Shown here: positions 24,831-32,613 of the stretch, in pieces
Layout: each line of letters opens with the position of its first letter
Position numbering within the stretch: the stretch's first letter is position 1
NCBI GenBank assembly: GCA_030536515.1
Contig: JAUNPV010000010.1
Coordinates: 39,710 to 103,709, forward strand
Source: Eubacteriales bacterium
GTDB taxonomy: Bacteria > Bacillota > Clostridia > Oscillospirales > Oscillospiraceae
DNA: 64,000 nt
Reading direction: 5' to 3'
Notes under the pieces: generated by a model
Told to the model about the DNA's origin: nothing
Database searches by the model: none
The model's input: the letters and a program-made list of their open reading frames with translations, nothing else
Made by a program: the position numbers and the translations under genes

Positions 24831-24850
24831 CAGGGGCGAGAATTTAGAAC
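24831..24850 (-). promoter_or_regulatory. Possible sigma-E-like promoter of spoIVA
   Basis: Minus strand: CATACCCT (24838-24831) with an AAATT-type -35 about 12 bases upstream. This loosely fits the mother-cell sigma-E pattern expected for spoIVA. Weak by sequence; supported mainly by the known regulation of the gene. Confidence 0.3.
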
Positions 24851-24854
24851 CGCC

Positions 24855-24964
24855 AATACCTTCCCCCCCGGGGGGAAGGTTTTGTCCGTGTCCACCGCTT
24901 CTCTGGGGACCCCTCTGTCCTGTCCCATTACACTGCGGCGGCCTGAGGGCAGGCCGCCCTACGG
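24855..24964. repeat. Family C end plus family A palindrome
   Basis: AATACCTTCCCCCCCGGGGG (24855-24880) followed by a family A hairpin GGCGGCCTGAGGGCAGGCCG (24937-24964). They fill the divergent gap between spoIVA and the yceD operon. Confidence 0.75.
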
Positions 24965-25015
24965 TGCATTTGGAGGAATATCATAAAGATATCCTGAAAT
25001 TTATGAAAATAACAT

Positions 25016-25044
25016 TTGACAAAACGGGAAAAGTCCTATATAAT
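25016..25044 (+). promoter_or_regulatory. Consensus promoter of yceD-rpmF
   Basis: TTGACA (25016-25021), 17 bases, TATAAT (25039-25044): a perfect sigma-A consensus. The start at 25076 would leave a leader of about 25 bases. Confidence 0.9.
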
Positions 25045-25075
25045 GTCTAGGCACGACTGTGAGGAGGTGGAGACT

Positions 25076-25576
25076 ATGATGCTGGGTCTTGCGAAAATTA
25101 TCGACTGCCCCGGTGCCTCGGTTTCCTTTTCCTGCAGTGTTGATCTGAGCGATCTTCGTTACGGTCTGAGCAATCCTGTGTCCGAGCCGGTGCTGGCAGA
25201 GGGCACGGTGCGCAATACCGCAGGGGTGCTTGTGATGACGGGTGAAATCAAAACCTGCATCCACGCCGTCTGCGACCGGTGCGCCGCTCCCTTCGACCGG
25301 GATGTCCGCATTCCCATGGATGTGGTCCTGGTGACGGAAATGGCCAACGAGGAGAACGAGGATGAAAGGGTATTCCCTCTGGAGGGAGACAGCGCCGATC
25401 TGGATGACATTGTGCGGACGGTTTTCGTCCTGAATCTGGATTCCAAGCTGCTGTGCAAAGAGGACTGCAAGGGGCTGTGCCACAGATGCGGCAAGAACCT
25501 CAACGACGGCCCCTGTCATTGCCAGAAGGAGCTCGATCCCCGATTTGCTGCTTTGAAGCAGCTTCTTGAGAAGTAA
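25076..25576 (+). CDS. yceD: YceD-family (DUF177) protein
   Basis: A 166-residue DUF177/YceD protein, a family regularly encoded just before rpmF and implicated in rRNA/ribosome metabolism. Two cysteine pairs are visible (ICDRC-type VCDRCAAPF, and CKGLCHRCGKNL with CHC), typical of the Gram-positive members and probably zinc-binding. The ATG at 25076 (or 25079) follows GAGGAGGTGGAGACT; a longer frame from 25016 would start inside the promoter. A 206-base gap carrying a palindromic element separates it from rpmF. Confidence 0.88.
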   Translation: MMLGLAKIIDCPGASVSFSCSVDLSDLRYGLSNPVSEPVLAEGTVRNTAGVLVMTGEIKTCIHAVCDRCAAPFDRDVRIPMDVVLVTEMANEENEDERVFPLEGDSADLDDIVRTVFVLNLDSKLLCKEDCKGLCHRCGKNLNDGPCHCQKELDPRFAALKQLLEK

Positions 25577-25582
25577 ATCCAT

Positions 25583-25760
25583 TTTGCTGTAAAGGAAGCG
25601 ATGAAGCAATCCGGTGTGCAGACTGCGCCGCAGATTTTTTGTCAGACGGGCCAAAAGCCGCAGCAGATACTTTGTGTATCTGGGAGGATTTTTGGAGCGT
25701 ATGGCGGAAAAGATGCAAGCAGGATGGATATCGGCATTGATTCAGCGATTCCGCAAAGCA
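25583..25760. repeat. Imperfect palindromic element between yceD and rpmF
   Basis: The centre AGATACTTTGTGTATCT is a tight hairpin. GCAGATTTTTTGTCAGACGG on the left loosely mirrors the right half (GCGGAAAAGATGC), and CGATGAAGCAATCCGG mirrors GCATTGATTCAGCG. The layout resembles the element at 36628-36791, though sequence identity is low. It is probably transcribed in the yceD-rpmF mRNA. No ORF. Confidence 0.5.
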
Positions 25761-25782
25761 GTTTGACCAAGGAGGTGTCACC

Positions 25783-25968
25783 ATGGCTGTCCCTAAGTGT
25801 AAAGTGTCCAGCGCCCGCCGCGATAAGCGCCGTGGCTCCAACTGGAAGCTGTCCGCTCCCAGCGTTGCCGTCTGCCCCAAGTGCGGTGAGCCCGTCATGC
25901 CCCACAGAGCCTGCAAGGCTTGCGGTACCTACAATGGCCGTCAGGTCCTGGCTGTCGAGGCTGAGTAA
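25783..25968 (+). CDS. rpmF: 50S ribosomal protein L32
   Basis: A 61-residue L32 with the conserved start MAVPKCKVSSARRDKRRGSNWKL and a zinc ribbon of two Cys pairs (CPKCGEP and CKACGTY), so the zinc-dependent form. CCAAGGAGGTGTCACC gives the ribosome site. The position after yceD is the standard bacterial order. A terminator follows 20 bases later. Confidence 0.97.
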   Translation: MAVPKCKVSSARRDKRRGSNWKLSAPSVAVCPKCGEPVMPHRACKACGTYNGRQVLAVEAE

Positions 25969-25987
25969 GACAGAAAAGCGGAATGCA

Positions 25988-26016
25988 GAGGAAGGCAACC
26001 AGCCTTCCTCTTTTTC
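25988..26016 (+). terminator. Terminator after rpmF
   Basis: GAGGAAGGC pairs with GCCTTCCTC across a 5-base loop and is followed by TTTTTCC. Confidence 0.85.
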
Positions 26017-26021
26017 CATTT

Positions 26022-26068
26022 GCGGCGAGTCGCCGCTGACAATTCGTTACGGCCCCTGGTGGTTATCG
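26022..26068. repeat. Family F repeat
   Basis: GCGGCGAGTCGCCGCTGACA then ATTCGTTACGG. The same element lies at 48281-48312 after asnS. Confidence 0.75.
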
Positions 26069-26135
26069 GGCGCATCCTGATTGTGCCCGGTGACGGGGTT
26101 CGTCATAAATCTGAAATGAACAGTGGGTGGTTACT

Positions 26136-26879
26136 ATGTCAAAGCAGAACATCTATGATAATGAAGTATTTTTTGAAGATTATGAACGCATCAGAAGCGA
26201 TAAGATCAATTTCAACGATTTGATTGAAACACCCATTCTCCATTCCATGCTGCCGAAGCTCCAGGGGAAAAAGGTCCTGGATATCGGCTGCGGCATGGGT
26301 CACCATGCAAAACAGTATTCTGACATGGGTGCTGAATCTGTTTTGGGCATTGATATTTCCGAAAAAATGCTGAACTATGCCAAAGAGCATAACAGCGCCC
26401 ACAATGTCGCCTATGTACAAATGCCGCTGGAAGAACTGAGCGCTCTGCAAAAAAAGTTTGATTTGGTAACCAGTTCTTTGGTCTTTGACTATGTTGAGAA
26501 TCTTGATGTTTTATTCAAAGATGTATACAATTTACTGAACGAGGATTCAGAATTTGTGTTTAGTATGTCCCACCCCATGGCTACCGCTTACGACGGGACC
26601 TATCCCAGATATACACGTTCTGCGTCAGGCAAACGGCTTTACGCCAATATTAACAACTACTTTGTCGAAGGCGTCCGAAAAGTTCCTTGGGTCGTGAAAG
26701 ACTACGAGCTGTATCACAGAACGGTTTCCAGTATTATCAATTCCATTATCCAGGCCGGTTTTGAGATTGCTTCCTGCAAGGAATCCCAATTACCCGACGA
26801 AATAAGGAACCGGTACCCCGATACATTCGGAGGAACCATCCACAGACCAGATTTTATTTTCTTTAGATGCAGAAAATAA
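26136..26879 (+). CDS. Class I SAM-dependent methyltransferase
   Basis: A 247-residue methyltransferase with Rossmann-fold motifs: motif I KKVLDIGCGMGHHAKQY near residue 45-60, the acidic SAM ribose-binding loop LGIDISEKML near 72, and motif IV-like FDLVTSSLVFDYVENLD near 110. The substrate is unknown. Codon use is AT-richer than the flanking genes and the ribosome site is weak (GTGGGTGG), so it may be acquired. The ATG at 26136 is preferred over 26127. It is flanked on both sides by repeats. Confidence 0.85.
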   Translation: MSKQNIYDNEVFFEDYERIRSDKINFNDLIETPILHSMLPKLQGKKVLDIGCGMGHHAKQYSDMGAESVLGIDISEKMLNYAKEHNSAHNVAYVQMPLEELSALQKKFDLVTSSLVFDYVENLDVLFKDVYNLLNEDSEFVFSMSHPMATAYDGTYPRYTRSASGKRLYANINNYFVEGVRKVPWVVKDYELYHRTVSSIINSIIQAGFEIASCKESQLPDEIRNRYPDTFGGTIHRPDFIFFRCRK

Positions 26880-27230
26880 CACCCACCCCGGAAGGGCGGG
26901 GAGAGCGGAGCCCCCGCCGTCGTAAGGCCGCAGCATCTAAAAGTTAAGACAGTTAAGGTGCTGGGCAGCTAACGAAAAGCGCGCCGGGAGGTTCTTAGGA
27001 GGGCGGTGCTCTGCGCAGCAGATTAAAAAATATAACATGATTGCCAGTGGCAATCATACCATAATTCATCGGCTTTCATAGCGGGAGCTATGAACTCAGC
27101 GCCTCCTAAGCTGACTTCTTTGGTTACTTTCTTGTTCAGCGACAAGAAAGTGACATACCAGTTCCCGCAAGGGAACTGCTTCCGCACCCATGACTTTATG
27201 CAGTTTGCGTCGCCAGGACTGCTCAATCAA
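26880..27230. other. Hairpin-rich non-coding region
   Basis: No coding region is seen in 26880-27509. This part is dense in inverted repeats. CTTAGGAGGGCG (26994-27005) pairs with CGCCTCCTAAG (27100-27110), enclosing TGATTGCCA/TGGCAATCA (27038-27056) and a TCATAG/CTATGA stem. These are followed by CTTTCTTG/CAAGAAAG (27128-27149) and CAGTTCCC/GGGAACTG (27160-27178). It could be a non-autonomous mobile element or a structured RNA. Confidence 0.5.
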
Positions 27231-27240
27231 CCAACAAAAC

Positions 27241-27406
27241 GGCGGCCTGAGGGCAGGCCGCCCTACGGGTGCGTTTTGGGTAGCAGCTCACGCAACGAAC
27301 GTTTATCCGAAAAATCACGAAGAATTTTTTCAGCGGGAGGGTCAGTGACCCTCCCCTACAGAGAACGGATTGCCACAGCCAGTGTGCGCACTGGCTTCGC
27401 AATGAC
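27241..27406. repeat. Family A, E and B repeats in tandem
   Basis: A family A palindrome (27241-27267), then GGGAGGGTCAGTGACCCTCC (27335-27354, family E) and a family B end with GGATTGCCACAGCCAGTGTG to CTTCGCAATGAC. Confidence 0.75.
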
Positions 27407-27446
27407 ATACAAAAACTTGCAATTATGAAAAATTTTACTGTTTCGG

Positions 27447-27475
27447 TTGCTTTTATCTGCAATCTGTGTCATAAT
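27447..27475 (+). promoter_or_regulatory. Promoter of der-plsY-gpsA
   Basis: TTGCTT (27447-27452), 17 bases, CATAAT (27470-27475). Confidence 0.6.
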
Positions 27476-27509
27476 AGATAGGCAATTTTCTGGAAAGGAA
27501 GTGTTTTTC

Positions 27510-28844
27510 ATGGCAAAGCCATTGGTTGCCATTGTTGGACGGCCCAACGTTGGCAAGTCCATGTTATTCAATAAGCTCACCGGCCAGCGGACCTCCATTG
27601 TGGAGGACACCCCCGGCGTCACCCGGGACCGTATCTACGGGGACTGCGAGTGGTGCGGCCGGACCTTCTCCCTGGTGGATACCGGCGGCATTGAGCCGGG
27701 TACGGACAGCGATATGCTGAAATTCATGCGCCGCCAGGCGGAGATTGGCATTGAGCTGGCCGATGCCATCATCATGGTGGTGGATGTCCGCAGCGGTGTC
27801 ACCGCCGCAGACCAGGACGTGGCCACCATGCTGCGCAAATCCGGCAAGCCCATCGCCCTGGCTGTGAACAAGTGCGACTCCACAGGCCTTTATAACCCCG
27901 ACGTGTTCGAATTCTACGGCCTGGGCATCGGCGACCTGTTCGAGACCTCCGCCGTCCACGGCCACGGCACCGGCGATTTGCTGGACTGGGTGCTGGAAAA
28001 CATCCCCGAAGACGAGGGCTGGGACGAAAATGACGACCTCATCAAGGTGGCCATTGTGGGCAAGCCCAACGTGGGCAAATCCAGCCTTCTCAACCGCATT
28101 CTGGGGGAGGAGCGGGTCATTGTCTCCAACGTGGCGGGCACCACCCGGGACGCCATCGACTCCTATTTTGAAAACGAAACGGGCAAATACTGCTTCATCG
28201 ACACCGCCGGGATGCGCCGGAAAAGCAAGGTGGACGATGCCATCGAGCGCTACTCCAATATGCGCTCCATCAACGCCATTGAGCGGGCGGACGTGTGCCT
28301 GATTCTCATTGATGCAAATGACGGCGTCACCGAGCAGGACACCAAGATTGCAGGTCTGGTTCACGAGGCAGGCAAGGCCGCCATTATCGTGGTCAACAAG
28401 TGGGATGCCGTGGAGGACAAGCAGACCAACACCATGCGGGACATGGAGGCCGAGGTCCGCCAGGGCCTGAGCTACATGACCTACGCCCCGGTGCTGTTCC
28501 TGTCCGCCCTCACCGGCTCCCGGGTGGACAGGCTCTTCCAGATGATTCAGGATGTCAGCGCCCAGAACACCTCCCGCATCACCACCGGCGCACTGAACTC
28601 CGTCCTGGCCGATGCCACAGCCCGGGTCCAGCCGCCCACGGACAAGGGCCGGCGGTTAAAAATCTACTACATGACCCAGGCCAGCACCAAGCCCCCCCAT
28701 TTCGTCATTTTCTGCAATGACGCGCGGCTGTTCCACTTCTCCTATCAGCGGTATCTGGAAAACCAGATTCGGGAGGTCTTTGGCCTCCAGGGAACCCCCA
28801 TCCGCATTACCATCCGCCAGAAGGGCGACAAGGAGGACGACTAA
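27510..28844 (+). CDS. der: Ribosome-assembly GTPase Der (EngA)
   Basis: A 444-residue protein with two tandem GTPase domains, the hallmark of Der, which acts in 50S subunit maturation. The first P-loop GRPNVGKS is at residues 10-17 with VDTGG and the NKCD motif; the second, GKPNVGKS, is near 183 with DTAGMRRKS and NKWD. A KH-like C-terminal domain follows and includes PPHFVIFCND. The ATG at 27510 follows GGAAAGGAAGTG. plsY starts directly after the stop. Confidence 0.97.
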   Translation: MAKPLVAIVGRPNVGKSMLFNKLTGQRTSIVEDTPGVTRDRIYGDCEWCGRTFSLVDTGGIEPGTDSDMLKFMRRQAEIGIELADAIIMVVDVRSGVTAADQDVATMLRKSGKPIALAVNKCDSTGLYNPDVFEFYGLGIGDLFETSAVHGHGTGDLLDWVLENIPEDEGWDENDDLIKVAIVGKPNVGKSSLLNRILGEERVIVSNVAGTTRDAIDSYFENETGKYCFIDTAGMRRKSKVDDAIERYSNMRSINAIERADVCLILIDANDGVTEQDTKIAGLVHEAGKAAIIVVNKWDAVEDKQTNTMRDMEAEVRQGLSYMTYAPVLFLSALTGSRVDRLFQMIQDVSAQNTSRITTGALNSVLADATARVQPPTDKGRRLKIYYMTQASTKPPHFVIFCNDARLFHFSYQRYLENQIREVFGLQGTPIRITIRQKGDKEDD

Positions 28845-29483
28845 ATGCTGATGACCGTTGTTTGTATTTCCTTCCTTCTGGCCATTGTGGGTTCTTATCT
28901 GCTGGGCAACCTGAACGGGGCCGTCATTGCCTCCCGGCTGCACCATGACGATGTCCGCAGCCACGGCAGCGGCAATGCAGGACTGACCAATTTTATCCGC
29001 AATTACGGCGTCAAAAGCGCCTTTCTGGTGATTCTCGTCGATGCCGGGAAGGCCGTCCTGGCCTGCCTCATTTCCGGCTGGCTCTTTTATCCCATGGGCC
29101 GCCAGCTGGAGGGCATGGCCCTGGGGGGCTTCTTCGTGATGCTGGGCCACTGCTTCCCTGCCCTGCTGGGCTTCCGGGGGGGCAAGGGCATTTTAAGCGG
29201 CCTGTTCGTGGCCCTGGTGATTGACTGGCGCATCGGCGTTATCATTTTGGTTGTGTTTCTTCTGGGGTATCTGCTCTCGGGCTACGTGTCCCTGGGGTCC
29301 GTGCTGGCCTCGGTTACCTTTGGCATCGGGTTTGTGGTGTTCCATAGCCGGGAGCCCTTCGTCATGTGGTTCGGCATTGCCATGGCCGCACTGTGCGTGT
29401 ATATGCACCGGGGCAACATCCGGCGGCTTGTCAAGGGCCAGGAGCCCAAAACCAACCTCCTGAAAAAAGGAGGCAGAAAATGA
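28845..29483 (+). CDS. plsY: Acyl-phosphate:glycerol-3-phosphate acyltransferase
   Basis: A 212-residue membrane enzyme that makes lysophosphatidate from acyl-phosphate and glycerol-3-phosphate. Five or so membrane segments surround the three PlsY motifs: GSGNAGLTNFIRNYG near 45, DAGKAVLA near 68, and GHCFPALLGFRGGKG near 105. Motif 1 is usually GSGNxGATN, so Ala-Leu here is a modest variant. The start ATG follows the der stop with no gap (TAAATG), and gpsA overlaps the end. Confidence 0.92.
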   Translation: MLMTVVCISFLLAIVGSYLLGNLNGAVIASRLHHDDVRSHGSGNAGLTNFIRNYGVKSAFLVILVDAGKAVLACLISGWLFYPMGRQLEGMALGGFFVMLGHCFPALLGFRGGKGILSGLFVALVIDWRIGVIILVVFLLGYLLSGYVSLGSVLASVTFGIGFVVFHSREPFVMWFGIAMAALCVYMHRGNIRRLVKGQEPKTNLLKKGGRK

Positions 29484-30478
29484 ACATTGCAGTCGTAGGC
29501 TGCGGCGCCTGGGGCACGGCCCTGGCCATTCGCCTGTGCAAAAACGGCCATAACGTGACCATGTGGAGCCACCGGCCGGAGCGGGCGGCCCAGATGAACG
29601 CCACCCATGTCAACCCCCGGCTTCCCGGGATTCCCCTGCCCCAGGGGCTGAACGCCAGCAGCGATTTAAGCAGCCTCCGGGGCTGCCCTCTGGTGGTCAT
29701 GGCCACCCCCTCCTCTCCCCTGCGCTCCGTGTGCCGCCAGGTAGCCCCTTACTTAGATGAGAACGCCCTGCTGGTGTCTGTCACCAAGGGTCTGGAGCAG
29801 GGCACCCACCTGCGCATGAGCCAGGTGATTGCCCAGGAGACCGGCCGGGACGTGGTGGTCCTCACCGGCCCCAGCCACGCCGAGGAGGTGGGCCTGGATA
29901 TGCCCACCGGCTGCCTCGCCGCCCATCCGGACCAGGAGAAGGCGGAGTTCGTCCAGGATATTTTCATGTCCGACACCTTCCGGGTGTACACCAGCCCCGA
30001 CGCCGTGGGAGCCGAGCTGGGGGCCGCTCTGAAAAACGTCATCGCCCTGTGCGCCGGCATTGCCGACGGCCTGGGCTGCGGGGACAACACCAAGGCCATG
30101 CTGATGACCCGGGGTCTCACGGAAACCGCCCGGCTGGGGGTGTCCCTGGGGGCCAGGAAGGAGACCTTTGCAGGCCTGGCCGGGGTGGGCGATTTAATCG
30201 TCACCTGCACCTCCATGCACTCCCGGAACCGCCGGGCCGGCATTCTCATCGGCCAGGGCAAGTCCGCCGAAGCCGCCATGGCCGAGGTCGGCGCTGCCGT
30301 GGAGGGCTACTACGCCGCCCGCTCCGCCTGGGAGCTGGGAAAAAGCCAGGGCATCAATATGCCCATCACCGAAGCCGCCTACCAGGTCCTCTACGAGGGC
30401 GCCGATGTCAACGACATCTTCAAGCGCCTGATGACCCGGGCCAAAAAGGCCGAATCCGAGGACGCCGGGTGGCTGTAA
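29480..30478 (+). CDS. gpsA: Glycerol-3-phosphate dehydrogenase [NAD(P)+]
   Basis: A 332-residue GpsA, reducing dihydroxyacetone phosphate to glycerol-3-phosphate, the substrate of the neighbouring PlsY. The NAD-binding GCGAWGTALA lies near residue 7, VTKGLEQGT near 103, GPSHAEEV near 133, LKNVIALCAG with the catalytic Lys near 185, and GLAGVGDLIVTCTS near 235. The start overlaps the plsY stop (ATGA), giving tight coupling of two consecutive steps of phospholipid synthesis. Confidence 0.96.
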   Translation: MNIAVVGCGAWGTALAIRLCKNGHNVTMWSHRPERAAQMNATHVNPRLPGIPLPQGLNASSDLSSLRGCPLVVMATPSSPLRSVCRQVAPYLDENALLVSVTKGLEQGTHLRMSQVIAQETGRDVVVLTGPSHAEEVGLDMPTGCLAAHPDQEKAEFVQDIFMSDTFRVYTSPDAVGAELGAALKNVIALCAGIADGLGCGDNTKAMLMTRGLTETARLGVSLGARKETFAGLAGVGDLIVTCTSMHSRNRRAGILIGQGKSAEAAMAEVGAAVEGYYAARSAWELGKSQGINMPITEAAYQVLYEGADVNDIFKRLMTRAKKAESEDAGWL

Positions 30479-30489
30479 TGCAATCAAAC

Positions 30490-30520
30490 AAGGGGAGCGG
30501 TCTCCAAAACCGCTCCCCTT
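30490..30520 (+). terminator. Hairpin after gpsA
   Basis: AAGGGGAGCGG pairs perfectly with CCGCTCCCCTT across a 9-base loop. There is no long T run, so termination may be weak. Confidence 0.55.
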
Positions 30521-30535
30521 GCTGCGTTATAAAAG

Positions 30536-30690
30536 CCTTCCCCCAACGGGGGAAGGTGCCCCAGTTCGCAAACTGGGGCGGATGAGGGGCTTTGTCCCCC
30601 TCCGTAGGGGCGGGTTACCAACCCGCCCGTCGGCCCCCGGCGAGGGGGCCGCAAACCGGGCTTCCTTATCGGAAACCCGGTTCATTTTTT
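30536..30690. repeat. Family C end and family E element
   Basis: CCTTCCCCCAACGGGGGAAG, then the hairpin module GCCCCAGTTCGCAAACTGGG(GC) and GATGAGG, followed by GTAGGGGCGGGTTACCAACC and the CGGCCCCCGGCGAGGGGGCC stem. Confidence 0.75.
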
Positions 30691-30719
30691 ACAGCTGGAA
30701 TTTTGTGAAACGCTCACCC

Positions 30720-30899
30720 CTACCGGGTTTCTGCATAGATGGCAGGTGCCAATCCGAGCAGAATCGCCACAACGCCCACCGCAGTTGCGCCGCTGGCAAC
30801 AAAAACGACACCGGCAAGCCGGATGAAAAATCCGAGAATGCTCAGAAATGTCGCAAGTCCGTCACCTCTGTAAATTTTGAAAAACAACAGTAACTGCAT
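30720..30899 (-). CDS. Small hydrophobic membrane protein (59 residues)
   Basis: An intact 59-codon ORF (MQLLLFFKIYRGDGLATFLS to APAIYAETR) with AAAGGAGAGAGAACG just before its ATG, a strong ribosome site. Residues 16-37 and 39-55 (IRLAGVVFVASGATAVGVV and onward) are hydrophobic and probably form two membrane helices. It is divergent from the XRE regulator at 31233, with a 333-base AT-rich spacer holding two inverted repeats. I do not recognise a family. Its size and position would suit a regulator-controlled membrane effector, but that is inference. Confidence 0.65.
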   Translation of the reverse strand: MQLLLFFKIYRGDGLATFLSILGFFIRLAGVVFVASGATAVGVVAILLGLAPAIYAETR

Positions 30900-30945
30900 T
30901 CGTTCTCTCTCCTTTTTTGATTGATTTTAATAGGCGGAAATCCTC

Positions 30946-30961
30946 TTATAAGCCCTTATAA
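30946..30961. promoter_or_regulatory. Operator-like palindrome TTATAAG-CC-CTTATAA
   Basis: Perfect 7-bp inverted repeat about 47 bases upstream of the 59-residue gene's start. Its size and symmetry suit a dimeric helix-turn-helix repressor such as the divergent XRE protein. Confidence 0.45.
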
Positions 30962-31164
30962 ATGTTTATGATACCATGAGAAAATGGCTTAAAATCAAGG
31001 TTTTCCGCATATTATCATTTCTCTTGCGGGACTCCCTTCCTCACGCCCAAGCCGATGGCCGCACGCAATTGCCCCAAATCAGCCGTTCATCAAAAGAGAT
31101 GATATAGCATTTTCTCTTTCGTAATTTGGATTATATCACATATATTCTGTTATTGCAACAGTTT

Positions 31165-31209
31165 TATCCGATTTTATATAACGGTAATCGCCCCTGTATC
31201 GGATATAAT
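31165..31209 (+). promoter_or_regulatory. Inverted repeat overlapping -10 of the XRE gene
   Basis: TATCCGAT (31165-31172) is perfectly inverted at 31198-31205 (ATCGGATA). The right arm runs into TATAAT (31204-31209), a likely -10, about 24 bases before the start. A GGATATA half-copy follows. This suggests autoregulation. Confidence 0.5.
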
Positions 31210-31232
31210 AGGATATAAAGGCGGTGCTGACT

Positions 31233-31547
31233 ATGTATGAAGAACTCTTTTCCCGGCGGTTGGCTCAACTACGAATCCAAAGCGGTTTGTCGGCTCGTGA
31301 TATGAGCCTTTCCCTCGGTCAAAACCCCGGGTATATCAATACAATCGAAAACGGAAAGGCGTTTCCGACTATGACCAATTTTTTCTATATCTGTGAATTT
31401 CTTCATATTACGCCCAAGGATTTTTTTGATATTCAATCTGAGAATCCCCAAAAAATCCAGGAGTTGGACGAGCAGCTTAAAAAGTTGGATGAACGGCAGC
31501 TGGATACCATTGCAGAGCTTGTAAACGGACTCGTGAAGAAACCGTAA
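31233..31547 (+). CDS. XRE-family helix-turn-helix regulator
   Basis: A 104-residue DNA-binding protein. The HTH (about residues 9-62) reads RRLAQLRIQSGLSARDMSLSLGQNPGYINTIENGKAFPTMTNFFYICEFL, a clear Xre/Cro pattern, followed by a charged C-terminal helix (QKIQELDEQLKKLDERQLDTIAELV) probably for dimerisation. The ATG at 31233 follows AAAGGCGGTGCTGACT; a GTG at 31224 is possible. The gene is AT-rich relative to neighbours and divergent from the 59-residue membrane protein, suggesting an imported two-gene unit. Confidence 0.85.
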   Translation: MYEELFSRRLAQLRIQSGLSARDMSLSLGQNPGYINTIENGKAFPTMTNFFYICEFLHITPKDFFDIQSENPQKIQELDEQLKKLDERQLDTIAELVNGLVKKP

Positions 31548-31564
31548 TCGCCGTTTTCTTATAG

Positions 31565-31607
31565 AAAAACCCGTGAATGAAGGAATTTCCTCCATTCACG
31601 GGTTTTT
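31565..31607. terminator. Terminator after XRE gene
   Basis: AAAAACCCGTGAATG pairs with CATTCACGGGTTTTT, with T runs on both strands. Confidence 0.85.
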
Positions 31608-31636
31608 AGAATATGCTTGTCCACTGAAAGGAGCCT

Positions 31637-31713
31637 GTCATTGCGAACCAGTCCGTTTTTCCATGTTTTCCTATGGAAAACATGGACGGCGGCCTGAGGG
31701 CAGGCCGCCCTAC
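31637..31713. repeat. Family B fragment and family A palindrome
   Basis: GTCATTGCGAACCAGTCCG, a CCATGTTTTCCTATGGAAAA hairpin, then GGCGGCCTGAGGGCAGGCCG (31688-31713). Confidence 0.7.
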
Positions 31714-31747
31714 AGTCATTGCTGAGTTAATCCGATAAGCACAATTT

Positions 31748-32236
31748 TTAATGCTCCACGTAATGGCCCAGCAGGGGCTGGGCATCTACATAGTAGTGCC
31801 GGAGAGTCTGGTCGGTGTAGACCTTGACCTGTTTGCCGATGAGGGTGCGGGGGGCCGGGAGGAGCAGGCTCTGGCTGCGGAACAGGTGCTTCTGGCCGCC
31901 GAGCTCATAGCAGGCCACAATCTGCCAGGGGTGGCGGCCGTTGTGGAAGCTGACGTTATAGCTGCACAGGCAGTCCACCACCTCCGCCCAGACGAACCGT
32001 CCGGCGGCAATCAGGGCCTCCATCCGTTTCTTTTTCCGGTGCTCTGCGATAAGAAACACCAGGCCCAGCAGGAGGAAAATGCCGCCTAACAGGGAAAATA
32101 CCAGGCCCAGTGGGAAAATATCCGGCAGAAAATACCAAAACGCCACACCCAGGGCCAGAAACACCGCCCCCATAGGCGTATAAATCAGCCCCAGCACCCG
32201 CAGTGCGCCCCAGCCAACCTTGACCTTTGTTTCCAT
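31748..32236 (-). CDS. Small two-helix membrane protein, unknown
   Basis: 162 residues. Two membrane helices lie within the first 65 residues (LGLIYTPMGAVFLALGVAFWY and GLVFSLLGGIFLLLGLVFLI), then a basic stretch (EHRKKKRME) and a cytoplasmic domain of beta-rich character ending in YYVDAQPLLGHYVEH. The layout resembles DUF3592-type proteins, which carry an OB-like domain, but I cannot confirm it. It is monocistronic, with repeats on both sides. Confidence 0.7.
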   Translation of the reverse strand: METKVKVGWGALRVLGLIYTPMGAVFLALGVAFWYFLPDIFPLGLVFSLLGGIFLLLGLVFLIAEHRKKKRMEALIAAGRFVWAEVVDCLCSYNVSFHNGRHPWQIVACYELGGQKHLFRSQSLLLPAPRTLIGKQVKVYTDQTLRHYYVDAQPLLGHYVEH

Positions 32237-32282
32237 GCTTTTCCCTCCCTATTTCTTCTACAACGCTCGGTTTCATCAGTTT

Positions 32283-32600
32283 TTTCGGCGGACGGGTTGA
32301 TAACCCTCCCCTACTGGTTTGTAATGTCATTGCGAGCCAGTGCTCACACTGGCGTGGCAATCCGCATCCCCTCTGCTTGGTGAACAGCACCAAGCAGTTC
32401 ATTTTTCCAAAGGAAAAATGACAAAGAGAACGGACTGGTTTCGCAATGACAGCCCCCCTTCATGCTCACGCACCCGTAGGGCACGGCCTCCTGGACGTGC
32501 CGGTTTGACAGCTGCTATGAACCGGCTTTCCAGGCGGAAAGCCGGTTGCGGCCTCCTTGGCGGAGGCCGACGGGAGGGTTGATAACCCTCCCCTACAGGG
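32283..32600. repeat. Composite of family E, B and D repeats
   Basis: In order: GGCGGACGGGTTGATAACCC (E), a long family B palindrome (32327-32450) with inner GCTTGGTGAACAGCACCAAG and TTTTTCCAAAGGAAAAA hairpins, a family D end (CGTAGGGCACGGCCTCCTGG), and an E element with GGCCTCCTTGGCGGAGGCC. The B part matches 44620-44764 in reverse. No gene in 32237-32613. Confidence 0.8.
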
Positions 32601-32613
32601 GGATATGCGAATT

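Noticed and set aside
30519-30893. A 124-codon + strand frame
   Set aside because: Runs through family C and E repeats, has no ribosome site, and is opposite the better supported 59-codon gene.
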